From the NCBI RefSeq assembly GCF_900105495.1, contig NZ_FNTF01000002.1, forward strand, positions 2,579,501 to 2,643,500: 64,000 nt of DNA, in the 5' to 3' direction. The stretch is from Pseudomonas frederiksbergensis. GTDB taxonomy: Bacteria; Pseudomonadota; Gammaproteobacteria; Pseudomonadales; Pseudomonadaceae. The notes under the pieces were generated by a model, which made no database searches, was not told the origin of the DNA, and saw only the letters and a list, made by a program, of their open reading frames with translations. Shown here in pieces: positions 6,995 to 15,861 of this stretch. The position numbers were made by a program, and so were the translations under genes. Positions within the stretch are counted from its first letter, which is position 1; the number at the start of each line of letters is the position of its first letter.

Positions 6995-8644
6995 ATGTGG
7001 AAGATTAAAGCCGTGCGCCCCGAGTGGGTGACACTGATTGCCAGTGCCTTTCTGTTAACAGGCTTCAATCTTGTTCTCTGGCAGCACCTGTTTGAGATCA
7101 CGGCATCTGACGGTCAAGGCATCGTCATGCGCGTGGTGTTCGGCTTGATGATCCTGGCGGCCTTCAACATTGTGCTGACCCTGCTGGCGTTCCGGTTTGT
7201 GCTCAAGCCGGTGTTGACCCTGCTCTTCATGATCAGCGCCGGAGTGGCGTATTTCATGAGCCAATATGGTGTTTTGATTGACACCGGCATGTTGCGTAAC
7301 TTTGCGCAAACCAATGCGACAGAAGTGCGTGACTTACTCTCGATCAAGTTACTTGCCTATATAGTTTTGCTTGGGGTTTTGCCGTCCTTTTTATTATGGC
7401 GAACGCCGGTTAGTTACCGTCACTGGCACCGTGAGCTACTCAGCAAAGTTCTCGTGAGTGTCGCGTCAGTTGCTGTGATCGGTGGTGTTGCGCTGGTTAA
7501 CTATCAGGGCTTGTCTTCATTGTTTCGCAATCACCATGAGTTGCGCTTGATGGTGGTGCCGAGCAACTACATCGGCGCCTCGGCCGGCTATCTGCGTGAG
7601 CAGGTCGCGTCTGCGCAGCAACCCTTTGTCATGCTGGGCGAAGATGCCCGGCGAGATCCCGCCTGGCAAACCCACGGCCGCAAATCCCTGACCGTGCTGG
7701 TGGTGGGCGAAAGTGCCCGGGCGGAGAATTTCGGCATCCTGGGGTATGACCGTGACACCACACCCAAACTGGATAAAGAAGCCGGCCTGATCGCTTTTAC
7801 CGATGTGCATTCCTGCGGTACGGAAACAGCGGTGTCGGTGCCGTGCATGTTCTCCGATATGGGCCGCAAGAATTACAACGCCAGCAAGGCAAAAAACGAG
7901 GAAGGCCTGCTGGATGTACTCAAGCACGCGGGGCTCGACGTGATCTGGCGCGATAACCAATCAGGCTGCAAAGGCACTTGCGATCGGGTCACCCTCGACG
8001 ACGTCAGTAACCTCAAGGACCCGGTACTGTGCGCCAATAGCGAATGCCGCGATGAAATCCTGCTGCAGGGTTTGCAGCACTTCATCGATACGCTGGATAA
8101 AGACACGGTACTGGTGTTGCACCAGATGGGCAGCCACGGTCCGGAATACTTCAAGCGCTACCCGAAAGAGTACGAACACTTCACCCCTGTTTGTGAAAGT
8201 AACGCCCTGAACAATTGCAGTCGCGAAAGTATCGTCAATGGCTACGACAACACCCTGGTGTATACCGACCACGTGCTGTCCACCCTGATCGATTTGTTGC
8301 GTAGCAATCAGGACAAAGTCGACACCGCGATGCTCTATCTGTCGGACCACGGCGAATCCCTGGGCGAGTACAACTTGTTCCTGCATGGCACGCCTTACAT
8401 GCTGGCGCCGGAACAACAAAAACATGTCGCGATGCTGGCCTGGTTTTCCGACAGCTATCAAAAGTCGTTCTCGGTGGATACCCATTGCCTGCAACTGAGT
8501 CGCGAAAAGCCCTTGAGCCAGGACAACCTGTTCCATTCGATGCTTGGTTTGCTGGAGGTCAAGAGCAAGGTCTACAACCAGGACCTGGATATGTTTGCCG
8601 GATGTCGCGGTGCGGTGATCGACGGCGTTCTGGCCAAAGAGTAA
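6995..8644 (+). CDS. eptA: lipid A phosphoethanolamine transferase EptA
   Basis: A 549-residue inner-membrane enzyme that transfers phosphoethanolamine from phosphatidylethanolamine to lipid A phosphates on the periplasmic face; the change weakens binding of cationic peptides. Five N-terminal membrane segments (to about residue 175) precede the sulfatase-like catalytic domain. Visible active-site residues are E239 (VGESARAENF), nucleophile T278 in CGTETAVSVPC, H381 (SHGPEYF) and D451-H452 (LSDHGES); paired cysteines include C274/C284. The frame is open from 6881, but that TTG lies in a terminator, whereas ATG 6995 gives the standard length and follows CAGGA. No pmrAB- or colRS-type regulator is adjacent. 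Confidence 0.93.
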   Translation: MWKIKAVRPEWVTLIASAFLLTGFNLVLWQHLFEITASDGQGIVMRVVFGLMILAAFNIVLTLLAFRFVLKPVLTLLFMISAGVAYFMSQYGVLIDTGMLRNFAQTNATEVRDLLSIKLLAYIVLLGVLPSFLLWRTPVSYRHWHRELLSKVLVSVASVAVIGGVALVNYQGLSSLFRNHHELRLMVVPSNYIGASAGYLREQVASAQQPFVMLGEDARRDPAWQTHGRKSLTVLVVGESARAENFGILGYDRDTTPKLDKEAGLIAFTDVHSCGTETAVSVPCMFSDMGRKNYNASKAKNEEGLLDVLKHAGLDVIWRDNQSGCKGTCDRVTLDDVSNLKDPVLCANSECRDEILLQGLQHFIDTLDKDTVLVLHQMGSHGPEYFKRYPKEYEHFTPVCESNALNNCSRESIVNGYDNTLVYTDHVLSTLIDLLRSNQDKVDTAMLYLSDHGESLGEYNLFLHGTPYMLAPEQQKHVAMLAWFSDSYQKSFSVDTHCLQLSREKPLSQDNLFHSMLGLLEVKSKVYNQDLDMFAGCRGAVIDGVLAKE

Positions 8645-9042
8645 GTGCTTCACCCTTTTTTGCATGCAGCTGTTTCAACACATCGCCTGTCCCGAGCATC
8701 GTTTGGCAATGCTCAAGGAATTCCATCGGGGTCGTCGCGATACGGTGATTGTGGCGATACGGATCGATACTCATTTCAAAGGCCGACGTACGAAGGCCGC
8801 TAGACCGTTGGCCAGCAAGGCCGACGTGGAATCCGAGTTAAATTGCACAGGTCAGTCATCAGGATTTACTGCCCGGCTGTGCGCGGATGCGTGTCTACGT
8901 ACTGCGTAAGGCCCGCTAGTCTCCGCCTGTCAGACATTTCTTGCTGTTTGGCCGGCATTTTCGCTAAAGCTCTTGTTCAGTGAATGCGCGGAAATCGCCG
9001 GGGGCGATATATACTGCGCGCCATTCTTCAAGGGAGAGCCGT
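8645..9042. other. intergenic region between eptA and rnd
   Basis: About 400 bases. Open frames exist on both strands (for example ATG 8664 to 8909 on plus, and 8774 down into eptA on minus), but neither has a ribosome binding site or recognisable protein. A short direct repeat AAGGCCGACGT occurs near 8780 and 8818. TATACT at 9010-9015 could be the -10 element for rnd, though no good -35 is seen. The region may hold a decayed gene. Confidence 0.35.
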
Positions 9043-10176
9043 GTGGCCATCGATATTCACTGGATTCGCGACAACGATAGCCTCGGTCAGTTTTGTGCCG
9101 AGTGGCAGCAGCTGCCATTCGTTGCCCTCGACACCGAATTCATGCGGGTCGACACCTTTTATCCGATTGCAGGCCTGCTGCAGATCGGCGATGGCGTACG
9201 CGCTTACCTGATTGACCCGCTGACCATCGACAACTGGCAGCCGCTGGCCGCGTTGCTGGAGAACCCGGCCGTGGTCAAAGTCGTCCATGCGTGCAGCGAA
9301 GACCTCGAAGTCCTGCTGCGCCTGACCGGCAGCCTGCCAGCGCCACTGTTCGACACCCAACTGGCCGCCGCTTACCTGAACCTCGGTTTTTCCATGGGTT
9401 ATTCACGGCTGGTGCAGGAAGTGCTCGGCATCGACCTGCCCAAGGGCGAGACCCGTTCCGACTGGCTGCAACGCCCACTTTCCGATACCCAAATCAGCTA
9501 CGCCGCCGAAGATGCCTTGCACTTGGCGGAAGTTTTCGTACAGCTTCGTCCGAAGCTTTCTGACGACAAGTACGCCTGGGTCCTGGAAGACGGTGCCGAG
9601 CTGGTGGCCAATCTGCGCCGCGAAGTTGATCCGTATGAGGTCTATCGTGAAGCCAAGCTGGCCTGGAAGCTTTCCCGCGCCCAGCTCGCCGTGTTGCGTG
9701 AACTGTGCGCCTGGCGCGAGCGCGAAGCCCGCGCCCGTGATCTGCCGCGCAACCGCATCGTGCGTGAGCATTCCCTGTGGCCGTTGGCGCGGACTCAACC
9801 GGACAACCTCGGCGCGTTGGCAAAAATCGAAGACATGCACCCGCGTACCGTGCGTCAGGACGGCGAGTTTCTGCTTGATCTGATCAAACGCTCTGGCAGT
9901 GTGTCGCCTGATCAATGGCCGCCTGCGGTGCCGGAGCCTTTGCCGGTGGACGCCGCCACGCTGGTCAAACAGCTGCGTGCGATCGGCCAGGCCGAAGCTG
10001 AGCGCCTGAACATCGCGCCAGAGCTGATGCTGCGCAAGAAAACCCTGGAAGCGCTGCTCAAGAGCGGCTATCCCAACGGTCCTTACCAATTGCCTGATTC
10101 GCTGCGTGGCTGGCGCCGCGAATTGATGGGCCAGGCGCTGCTCGACAGCCTGGCCACCGCCGGAGAACAGCCTTGA
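9043..10176 (+). CDS. rnd: ribonuclease D
   Basis: A 377-residue 3'-5' exoribonuclease that trims tRNA and other small RNA 3' ends. The DEDD exonuclease domain begins with D30 and E32 (VALDTEFMR), continues through [12 protein letters not shown] and ends with the Y-x3-D region [18 protein letters not shown] domains follow from about residue 210. The GTG at 9043 is chosen because AGGGAGAG lies just upstream and the length matches the family (about 375). The in-frame ATG at 8980 would add 21 unlikely residues. Its TGA overlaps the TTG start of the YcgL gene. Confidence 0.93.
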   Translation: MAIDIHWIRDNDSLGQFCAEWQQLPFVALDTEFMRVDTFYPIAGLLQIGDGVRAYLIDPLTIDNWQPLAALLENPAVVKVVHACSEDLEVLLRLTGSLPAPLFDTQLAAAYLNLGFSMGYSRLVQEVLGIDLPKGETRSDWLQRPLSDTQISYAAEDALHLAEVFVQLRPKLSDDKYAWVLEDGAELVANLRREVDPYEVYREAKLAWKLSRAQLAVLRELCAWREREARARDLPRNRIVREHSLWPLARTQPDNLGALAKIEDMHPRTVRQDGEFLLDLIKRSGSVSPDQWPPAVPEPLPVDAATLVKQLRAIGQAEAERLNIAPELMLRKKTLEALLKSGYPNGPYQLPDSLRGWRRELMGQALLDSLATAGEQP

Positions 10177-10466
10177 AACGTATTTGCTCCATTTATCGAA
10201 GCCTGAAGAAAAACGAGATGTACCTCTATGTGCTCAAAAGCGATGCACTGGAGCGCGTCCCGGAAAGTCTGATGGCCGCCTTCGGCAAACCGCATCACGC
10301 CTTCGACCTGGTGCTGACCCCCGAGCGCAAACTGTCGCGCGAGGACATCACCGTGGTGCTGGAAAACCTTGAGAAGCAGGGTTATCACTTGCAGATGCCA
10401 CCGGCCGAAGACGAGTACATCGAACATTTGCCGGAAGAATTGCTGCGCCGCAACGACCCGATGTGA
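10173..10466 (+). CDS. ycgL: YcgL domain-containing protein
   Basis: A 97-residue cytoplasmic protein of the YcgL family ([31 protein letters not shown]), which is found across gammaproteobacteria; its biochemical role is not established. The start is TTG at 10173, inside the rnd stop (TTGA), so translation is probably coupled to rnd. I recall the same pairing in P. aeruginosa. No membrane segment or signal peptide. Confidence 0.88.
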   Translation: MKRICSIYRSLKKNEMYLYVLKSDALERVPESLMAAFGKPHHAFDLVLTPERKLSREDITVVLENLEKQGYHLQMPPAEDEYIEHLPEELLRRNDPM

Positions 10467-10586
10467 CCGGCAGACAGGCTCTGTTCAGAGCCTTTATGAA
10501 ACACTGGAATGATTTTGGCGATGGCCAGGGCGATGGAGCGTTATTCCGTCGGTGGCCGTCTGCTCTGTTTTTGAAAGGTTTGAACC

Positions 10587-11519
10587 ATGCGCGTGCTGAT
10601 TGCTGAACACGACCACCCGGTGTACGCCCAGCTGTTGCGTCAAGCAGCGCCCGACCTGGAAGTGCTGACCAGCGGCGACTCCGCCGAACTGGCCAGCCTG
10701 GCCGCTGATTGTCCGATCTGGCTCGGTCAGCCGGACCTGCTGGCGACCTTGCTGCGTCAGGGTCACGAGCCACAATGGCTGCAATCGACCTGGGCGGGCA
10801 TTACGCCGCTGCTGGCCGATGGCTTGCCACGGCACTATCGCCTGACTCGGGCGGTAGGGATTTTTGGTCAGGTCATGGCCGAATACGTGCTGACCTACAT
10901 GCTCGGCCACGAGCGCGAAGTGCTGCCGCGGCTGGTCAGCCAGGTCGAGCGCAAGTGGGACAGTCGCCAGGGCCAAAGCCTGGCCGGCCGCAAAGTGTTG
11001 ATCGTTGGCACCGGTGATATTGGCCAGACCGTGGCGCAGTTTCTTCTGCCGTTCGGCGTCGAGTTGTACGGCATCGCCAGCGAAGCCCGCGAGCAGGCGC
11101 CGTTTGTCGAAGTCGGGGCACTGGCGGATCTGCCGCGTCTGGTGGGTGAAGTCGATTACGTGATCAATCTGCTGCCGAATACGCCAAACACCCACGACCT
11201 GTACGACGCGGCGCTGTTCAAGCAGTTTAAGCCGACCGGGTTGTTCATCAACGTCGGGCGCGGCGTGGCGGTGGTCGATGCGGATCTGGTGGAGGCCCTG
11301 AAAGAAGGGCATCTGGCAGGTGCGGTGATCGACGTCTGCCGTCAGGAGCCGCTGCCGCAACGTCATCCGTTCTGGACCGCCTGGGGCCTGCTGCTGACCG
11401 GCCACAGTTCGGCACCGACCTCGCCATCGATGATGGTGAACCTGTTTGTCGAGAACCTGCGGGCGTATCAGGCGGGTGAGGCGTTGCGCGGGGAAGTGGA
11501 TTTCAATCGCGGGTATTGA
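10587..11519 (+). CDS. D-2-hydroxyacid dehydrogenase (GhrA-like)
   Basis: A 310-residue NAD(P)-dependent oxidoreductase of the D-isomer 2-hydroxyacid dehydrogenase family, which in the GhrA group reduces glyoxylate and hydroxypyruvate. The Rossmann motif GTGDIG spans residues 141-146. The catalytic set is complete: R225 (NVGRGVAVVD), E254 (CRQEPLP) and H273 (GHSSAPT). It follows ycgL after 120 bases and may have its own promoter. The exact substrate within the family cannot be told from the sequence. Confidence 0.9.
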   Translation: MRVLIAEHDHPVYAQLLRQAAPDLEVLTSGDSAELASLAADCPIWLGQPDLLATLLRQGHEPQWLQSTWAGITPLLADGLPRHYRLTRAVGIFGQVMAEYVLTYMLGHEREVLPRLVSQVERKWDSRQGQSLAGRKVLIVGTGDIGQTVAQFLLPFGVELYGIASEAREQAPFVEVGALADLPRLVGEVDYVINLLPNTPNTHDLYDAALFKQFKPTGLFINVGRGVAVVDADLVEALKEGHLAGAVIDVCRQEPLPQRHPFWTAWGLLLTGHSSAPTSPSMMVNLFVENLRAYQAGEALRGEVDFNRGY

Positions 11520-11530
11520 ATTACACCGAT

Positions 11531-11642
11531 GATCGTTCCCACGCTCTGCGTGGGAATGCATCCCGTGACGCTCTGCGTCACCTCCAGAAGCGAAACGCGG
11601 GGCGTCCCTGCCGGCATTCCCACGCAGAGCGTGGGAATGATC
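11531..11642. repeat. REP-type inverted repeat, family A (GATCGTTCCCACGC)
   Basis: An inverted repeat whose outer arms read GATCGTTCCCACGCTCTGCG and the complementary CGCAGAGCGTGGGAATGATC, with an inner pair around GACGCTCTGCGTC. It is one of five copies in the window (also 14181, 21779, 26690, 37428). It fills the gap between the dehydrogenase and the convergent nitroreductase gene. Confidence 0.9.
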
Positions 11643-11655
11643 GGGTTCAGCGCGC

Positions 11656-12249
11656 TTAGAGGGTGAAGTCGCCTTCAGCCGCCAACTCGCTCAGCGGGCG
11701 ACGCGGGCTTGGCTCTTCGCGTGCTTGCAGGTACTCCGCCAGCGTTGCCTTGTCGCCCAGTTTGCCCACCGCCACCGCAGCGTGCAGCGCATAACCCTCT
11801 GGAATGTTCAGCTCCTTGCGAGTCAGGTCCTGGTCGAAACCGGCCATGCCGTGGGTGTGCCAGCCGCTGATGCTCGCTTGCAATGCCAGATGGCCCCAAG
11901 CAGAACCGGTGTCGAAGGTGTGCCACAAGGCCGGGGTTTCTTCGGTGGCGCCAGGCACTGCGAAGGTGGTTTTCGAGATCACGATCACCAGTGCCGAGGC
12001 GTGCTGCGCCCAGCTGCGGTTGAACTCATTCAGCAGGCCCAGGAAACGCTCCCAGTTTGGCGTGTCGCGACGCGCGTAGAGAAACCGCCAAGGCTGCGAG
12101 TTGTACGCCGATGGCGCCCAGCGCGCGGCTTCGAAGAAGCTCAGCAGGGTCTCCTCCGGGATGCTTTCGCCGGTAAAGGCGCGGGGCGACCAACGGTCGG
12201 TGAACTGAGGGTGGATGGCATAGTCGGCAACGCGTGGATTAGCGCTCAT
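11656..12249 (-). CDS. nitroreductase family protein
   Basis: A 197-residue flavin-dependent oxidoreductase of the nitroreductase fold. FMN-contacting sequence is seen at about residues 15-20 (DRWSPRAF) and 35-50 (FFEAARWAPSAYNSQPWRFL), and the C-terminal part carries AVAVGKLGD. Physiological substrates of this branch (nitro compounds, quinones or others) are not predictable from the sequence. ATG 12249 is chosen over an upstream in-frame start because AAGGAA lies 9 bases before it and the family signature starts near residue 15. Confidence 0.9.
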   Translation of the reverse strand: MSANPRVADYAIHPQFTDRWSPRAFTGESIPEETLLSFFEAARWAPSAYNSQPWRFLYARRDTPNWERFLGLLNEFNRSWAQHASALVIVISKTTFAVPGATEETPALWHTFDTGSAWGHLALQASISGWHTHGMAGFDQDLTRKELNIPEGYALHAAVAVGKLGDKATLAEYLQAREEPSPRRPLSELAAEGDFTL

Positions 12250-12414
12250 CGAGTGATTCCTTGCTACGTTTGAAAGAATGGGGCGACGCAAAACCCTACT
12301 GGGCGGCGCAATAACTGACAAGCTCGTTCTACCGGCAGTCGCCAACGCTTGGCCCACAAGGGCCTTGGCACTAGACTGGCGGCCTTTTCACCACCTGATG
12401 TTGATGCTTGAGCC

Positions 12415-12864
12415 ATGGCCGCCAAAGTCGAACCGTTCTGGATACGCAAAACCCTCGATCAACTCGATAAAGAGGAGTGGGAATCGCTGTGCGACGGCTG
12501 TGGACTGTGCTGCCTGCAAAAGCTCGAAGATGAAGACGACAATAGCGTCTATTACACGCGTATCGCCTGCAAACTGCTGGACCTGAAAACCTGTCAGTGC
12601 ACCGATTACCCGAACCGCCGCGATTTCGTCCCCGACTGCATCCAGCTCACACCGGGCAAGGCCGATGAGTTCAAATGGCTGCCGCCGTCCTGCGGCTATC
12701 GACTGGTCAGCGAAGGCAAGGACCTGCCACTTTGGCACCATCTGGTGTGCGGTGATCGCGATGCCGTGCACCACGCGCGAATCTCCCAGTCCGGGCGCAT
12801 GCTCGCCGAAGGCAGCGTGGCCGAAGATGATTGGGAAGACCATCTGATTTTCCGGGCGGGTTGA
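12415..12864 (+). CDS. ycgN: YcgN family cysteine-cluster protein
   Basis: A 149-residue YkgJ/YcgN-type protein. Its cysteines form the family cluster: CDGCGLCC near residue 26, then CKLL, CQC and CIQL, and CGYR further on, suggesting a bound metal or Fe-S cofactor. Function is not established. I recall the same neighbourhood near rnd in other pseudomonads. A damaged repeat separates it from the next gene on the same strand. Confidence 0.88.
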   Translation: MAAKVEPFWIRKTLDQLDKEEWESLCDGCGLCCLQKLEDEDDNSVYYTRIACKLLDLKTCQCTDYPNRRDFVPDCIQLTPGKADEFKWLPPSCGYRLVSEGKDLPLWHHLVCGDRDAVHHARISQSGRMLAEGSVAEDDWEDHLIFRAG

Positions 12865-12900
12865 TTCCTCCACAAAATTTGTAGTGTTTGCTGGTATTCA

Positions 12901-12943
12901 GGGCTGCTACGCAGCCCAGCGCGAGCAAGCTCGCTCGCCACAA
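12901..12943. repeat. partial REP-type repeat, family D
   Basis: Hairpin GGGCTGC-TAC-GCAGCCC followed by GCGAGCAAGCTCGCTCGCCACA, which is one half of the family D elements at 15311 and 43022. The element ends where the AAGGAG ribosome binding site of the next gene begins. Confidence 0.65.
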
Positions 12944-12952
12944 GGAGTGGGT

Positions 12953-14182
12953 ATGGCTGTGGGATTTCGGCTGGCGTTGGCTTTTGGGCTTTTGGCCCTG
13001 GGTTCGCCCGCGTGGGCGGCGAAGAAGGTTGATCTGGATTACCACGTGCGCCTGTTGCCGCAAAGCGATCAGGCCGAAGTGCGGCTGACCCTGGCGCAGG
13101 GCGCGGCGGTGCGCAGTCTGGATTTCGACCTGGGCGATGGCAGTCACTACAGCGATTTCAAGGCCGATGGCCAATGGCAGCTCACGCCGGGCAAGCAGGC
13201 CCGTGGTGTCTGGCGTCCGGCCGCCGACAAGGCCAGCCTGACCTACCGCGTACGCATCAGCCACGGGCGCAAGAGCGGCAGCTTCGATACGCGCATGACG
13301 CCAACCTGGGCATTGATGCGCGGCGACGATCTGGTGCCGGCGGCCAAACTCGATCAGCAGGAGGGCATCGAGTTGGTTTCACGCCTTGAGTTCGAATTGC
13401 CCGCAGGCTGGAAAAGTGTTGAAACCGCCTGGCCGCGAATCGGCAAGAACAAATTCCGGGTCGATAACGTATCTCGCTTGTTCGACCGGCCTACGGGCTG
13501 GATGCTCGCCGGCCACCTCGGCAGCCGTCGCACGCGGCTTGGGGAAACCGAGGTCACCGTCGCTTCGCCTCAGGGCCAGGGCATGCGCCGCATGGATGTG
13601 CTGACGCTGCTGACCTTTGTCTGGCCGCAAGTACAGGCGGTGTATCCCCGACATCCCGTCAAACTGTTGATCGTCGGTGCCAATGACCCGATGTGGCGCG
13701 GCAGCCTGGGCGCGCGCGAATCGATCTACCTGAACACGCGCCTGCCGCTGGTCAGCGAAAGCGGCAGCAGTGCGCTGGTGCGGGAATTGGCGCAGGTGTT
13801 CGGACGGATCAACGATCAGCAGCGCAGTGACTGGATCAGCGAAGGATTGGCCGAGTATTACGCCATCGAACTGGTGCGCCGCGCCGGCGGCATGAGCGAT
13901 GAGCGGTATGAGGGTTTGCAGGCGAAGTTGGCCAAGGACAGCCAGAAGGTCACGACTTTGCGCGCTGAGCAGGTCAGCCCGGCGCAGGTGTCGAAAGCGG
14001 TCGTGTTATTGCAGGAACTGGATCGCGAGATTCGCCTGAAGACCCGCAACAAGCGTTCACTGGATGATGTGTTGCGCGGGGCGATGCGTTTGCAGAGCGT
14101 GGATACCAAGGAGTTTGTTCAGCTGGCCGAGAGCATCATTGGTGAATCTTCCCAAGTACTCGATAGCTCGCTCCTGAACTGA
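12953..14182 (+). CDS. secreted gluzincin-like protein lacking zinc ligands
   Basis: A 409-residue exported protein with a signal peptide (about residues 1-23, ending SPAWA). The first 200 residues look like a beta-rich N-domain. The second half recalls the catalytic domain of M1/M61 peptidases, with a helix at SALVRELAQVF and WISEGLAEYYA following it. In active members the helix carries HExxH, but here it reads RELAQ, so both histidines are gone while the downstream Glu in ISEGLAEYY remains. It is therefore probably a pseudo-peptidase, perhaps a binding or scaffold protein. The start follows AAGGAG. Its TGA stop uses the first bases of a REP element. Confidence 0.7.
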   Translation: MAVGFRLALAFGLLALGSPAWAAKKVDLDYHVRLLPQSDQAEVRLTLAQGAAVRSLDFDLGDGSHYSDFKADGQWQLTPGKQARGVWRPAADKASLTYRVRISHGRKSGSFDTRMTPTWALMRGDDLVPAAKLDQQEGIELVSRLEFELPAGWKSVETAWPRIGKNKFRVDNVSRLFDRPTGWMLAGHLGSRRTRLGETEVTVASPQGQGMRRMDVLTLLTFVWPQVQAVYPRHPVKLLIVGANDPMWRGSLGARESIYLNTRLPLVSESGSSALVRELAQVFGRINDQQRSDWISEGLAEYYAIELVRRAGGMSDERYEGLQAKLAKDSQKVTTLRAEQVSPAQVSKAVVLLQELDREIRLKTRNKRSLDDVLRGAMRLQSVDTKEFVQLAESIIGESSQVLDSSLLN

Positions 14183-14292
14183 TCGTTCCCACGCTCTGCG
14201 TGGGAATGCATCCCGTGACGCTCTGCGTCACTTCCAGAAGCGGAACGCGGAGCGTCCCTGGCGGCATTCCCACGCAGAGCGTGGGAACGATC
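14181..14292. repeat. REP-type inverted repeat, family A
   Basis: Same architecture as 11531-11642: GATCGTTCCCACGCTCTGCG to CGCAGAGCGTGGGAACGATC. The first two bases (GA of GATC) complete the TGA stop of the gluzincin-like gene. Confidence 0.9.
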
Positions 14293-14301
14293 AGTTCTAG
14301 G

Positions 14302-14679
14302 TCAAGCCCCGGGTTTAGGCGACTTCAACGAATCATCGCCGGTCACTGTGGCGGTATTGGTCGCCGCTTCGGCATTCGCCTTCAACCGGTTCAACTCTTC
14401 ACCCGCCCGCTGAATCTTCGCCCGCACGTTGTTCATGTCCTGACGGCTTTTCTCGAGCAGGCTTTTCGCCGAACTGTGCCCGGTAATGCCACGCGCCAGG
14501 GCCACACCGCCGATCGCCACTTGAATCAACCCGAATACACCGCCGCGACGCAGGCCCTTGCCGACCATGATCACACCGCCGGCCAGGGAACCGATGCGTT
14601 CCCAACCCTGCACGTTCTGCTCAGTGTGAGTCTGGAACGGGGTGGATTCGATGCGTTCTACGCGTTTGAGCTCGCTCAT
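14302..14679 (-). CDS. DUF2892-like small membrane protein
   Basis: A 125-residue protein with two hydrophobic glycine-rich segments at about residues 28-45 and 46-66 (IGSLAGGVIMVGKGL; GVFGLIQVAIGGVALARGI), resembling the DUF2892/YgaP transmembrane domain. The C-terminal half is a charged helix (SLLEKSRQDMNNVRAKIQR) that could form a coiled coil. No catalytic motif is visible, and function is unknown. It lies alone between two convergent or tandem genes. Confidence 0.7.
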   Translation of the reverse strand: MSELKRVERIESTPFQTHTEQNVQGWERIGSLAGGVIMVGKGLRRGGVFGLIQVAIGGVALARGITGHSSAKSLLEKSRQDMNNVRAKIQRAGEELNRLKANAEAATNTATVTGDDSLKSPKPGA

Positions 14680-14770
14680 GATCTGTCTCCTGGCTGGAAT
14701 GCTGCTTCAAGAATAGATATTTAAGCTGACTGCCAAGGCGGGCGGCTTGTTCCATCGAATGTGCGGTGAG

Positions 14771-15241
14771 TCAGCGGAATTTTGCCCCGGAGCGGGTGTT
14801 GAGTCCCTTGGACATGCGGTCATAGAGCACGACGTTGACGGTGGCCGCCAGGTTCATGCAACCGGTGGTCGGGATGTAGACCACATCTTCGCACCAGTCG
14901 CGAATCTCTTTATCCAGCGAGCCGTCTTCCGGGCCGAAGATGTACAGCGCGCGGTCCGGATGGGTGTATTCCGGCAGAGAACGGGCACCGTCCACCAGTT
15001 CCACGGCGACCGGCACGCAGCCCAGCGGCAGGATTTTCTTCAGGTCGTCGATGCCGATCAGCGGAATGTCGTAGTGGACGCGCTTGGTGTCGGTGACGAA
15101 ATCGGCGGCGCGTTCATAACGCTTGCCGGTGTAAAACACGGACGCCACGCCATAACAGCCAGCGGCGCGCATCACCGAACCGACGTTCTCCGGTGATTTG
15201 GGGTTATACAAACCAATGCAGCTGTACCGTTTGTCTGCCAC
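14771..15241 (-). CDS. TrmH/SpoU-family RNA methyltransferase
   Basis: A 156-residue SPOUT methyltransferase. Motif 1 is seen near residue 18 (ENVGSVMRAAGCYG), motif 2 at YIFGPEDGSLDKEI and motif 3 at LAATVNVVLYDRM, which together build the knotted SAM pocket. The short length without an extra N-terminal domain is like TrmL-type enzymes that 2'-O-methylate tRNA or other RNA; the target is not determined. Confidence 0.87.
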   Translation of the reverse strand: MADKRYSCIGLYNPKSPENVGSVMRAAGCYGVASVFYTGKRYERAADFVTDTKRVHYDIPLIGIDDLKKILPLGCVPVAVELVDGARSLPEYTHPDRALYIFGPEDGSLDKEIRDWCEDVVYIPTTGCMNLAATVNVVLYDRMSKGLNTRSGAKFR

Positions 15242-15310
15242 GAGCGGGGTGCCTTCGGGGAAAAAACGGCGATTATACGGGGATTGGGGGAGGGGTGGTC
15301 AGTGATCGTT

Positions 15311-15434
15311 CCCCTGTGGCGAGGGGGCTTGCCCCCGTTCGGCTGCGAAGCAGTCGTAAAATCAGCAAGCGCGGTTTACCTGACTAACTGCTGCGGCTGA
15401 TTTTGGGGCCGCTTCGCGACCCAACGGGGGCAAG
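15311..15434. repeat. REP-type inverted repeat, family D (CCTGTGGCGAGGG)
   Basis: Outer arms CCCCTGTGGCGAGGGGGCTT and AACGGGGGCAAG, with internal GGCTGCGAAGCAGTCG facing GGCCGCTTCGCGACC. The closest relative in the window is at 43022-43149. The element is asymmetric: its right arm is shorter. Confidence 0.8.
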
Positions 15435-15441
15435 GTCGACT

Positions 15442-15813
15442 TCAGTCGTCTTTCTTCATCAGGCCGGCCAACGCGGCAAACGGGTTATGCGTCGCCTTGG
15501 CGATTGTCGGCGAGCTCAGCGAGCCTTCACCGAAATACTGTTGATCGGTGTACCGCGAGTGTTCGTTGTCGTGGCAATACAGGCACAACAATTCCCAGTT
15601 CGAGCCGTCCTGAGGGTTGTTGTCGTGGTTGTGGTCACGGTGGTGCACAGTCAGTTCGCTCAGGCGCTTGCCGGAAAACTCACGGGCGCAGCGACCGCAC
15701 ACGTGCGGGTACATTTTCAGGGCCTTGTCGCGGTAACCCATTTCCTTGTCGCGCTGGTTGTCGGCAAGGATGCGGTCCAGTTTCGACGTGTTGGTTGGTG
15801 TTGACGAACTCAT
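15442..15813 (-). CDS. yajD: YajD family HNH nuclease
   Basis: A 123-residue HNH-type protein. Structural cysteines are seen in CGRCAREF and CLYCHDNEH, and the catalytic core is VHHRDHNHDNN, about residues 56-66. YajD homologues are chromosomal single-domain HNH proteins of unknown physiological role, so nuclease activity is an inference from the motif. The gene ends beside a REP element. Confidence 0.88.
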   Translation of the reverse strand: MSSSTPTNTSKLDRILADNQRDKEMGYRDKALKMYPHVCGRCAREFSGKRLSELTVHHRDHNHDNNPQDGSNWELLCLYCHDNEHSRYTDQQYFGEGSLSSPTIAKATHNPFAALAGLMKKDD

Positions 15814-15861
15814 GGGTTCACCTTTGTAAAAGACTAATGACGGAATTAAACGCAGTTTAGC

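Noticed and set aside
8664..8909. 82-codon plus-strand open frame between eptA and rnd, and the minus-strand frame 8559-8774
   Set aside because: Neither has a ribosome binding site or recognisable content, and they overlap each other; kept only as a note on the gap.
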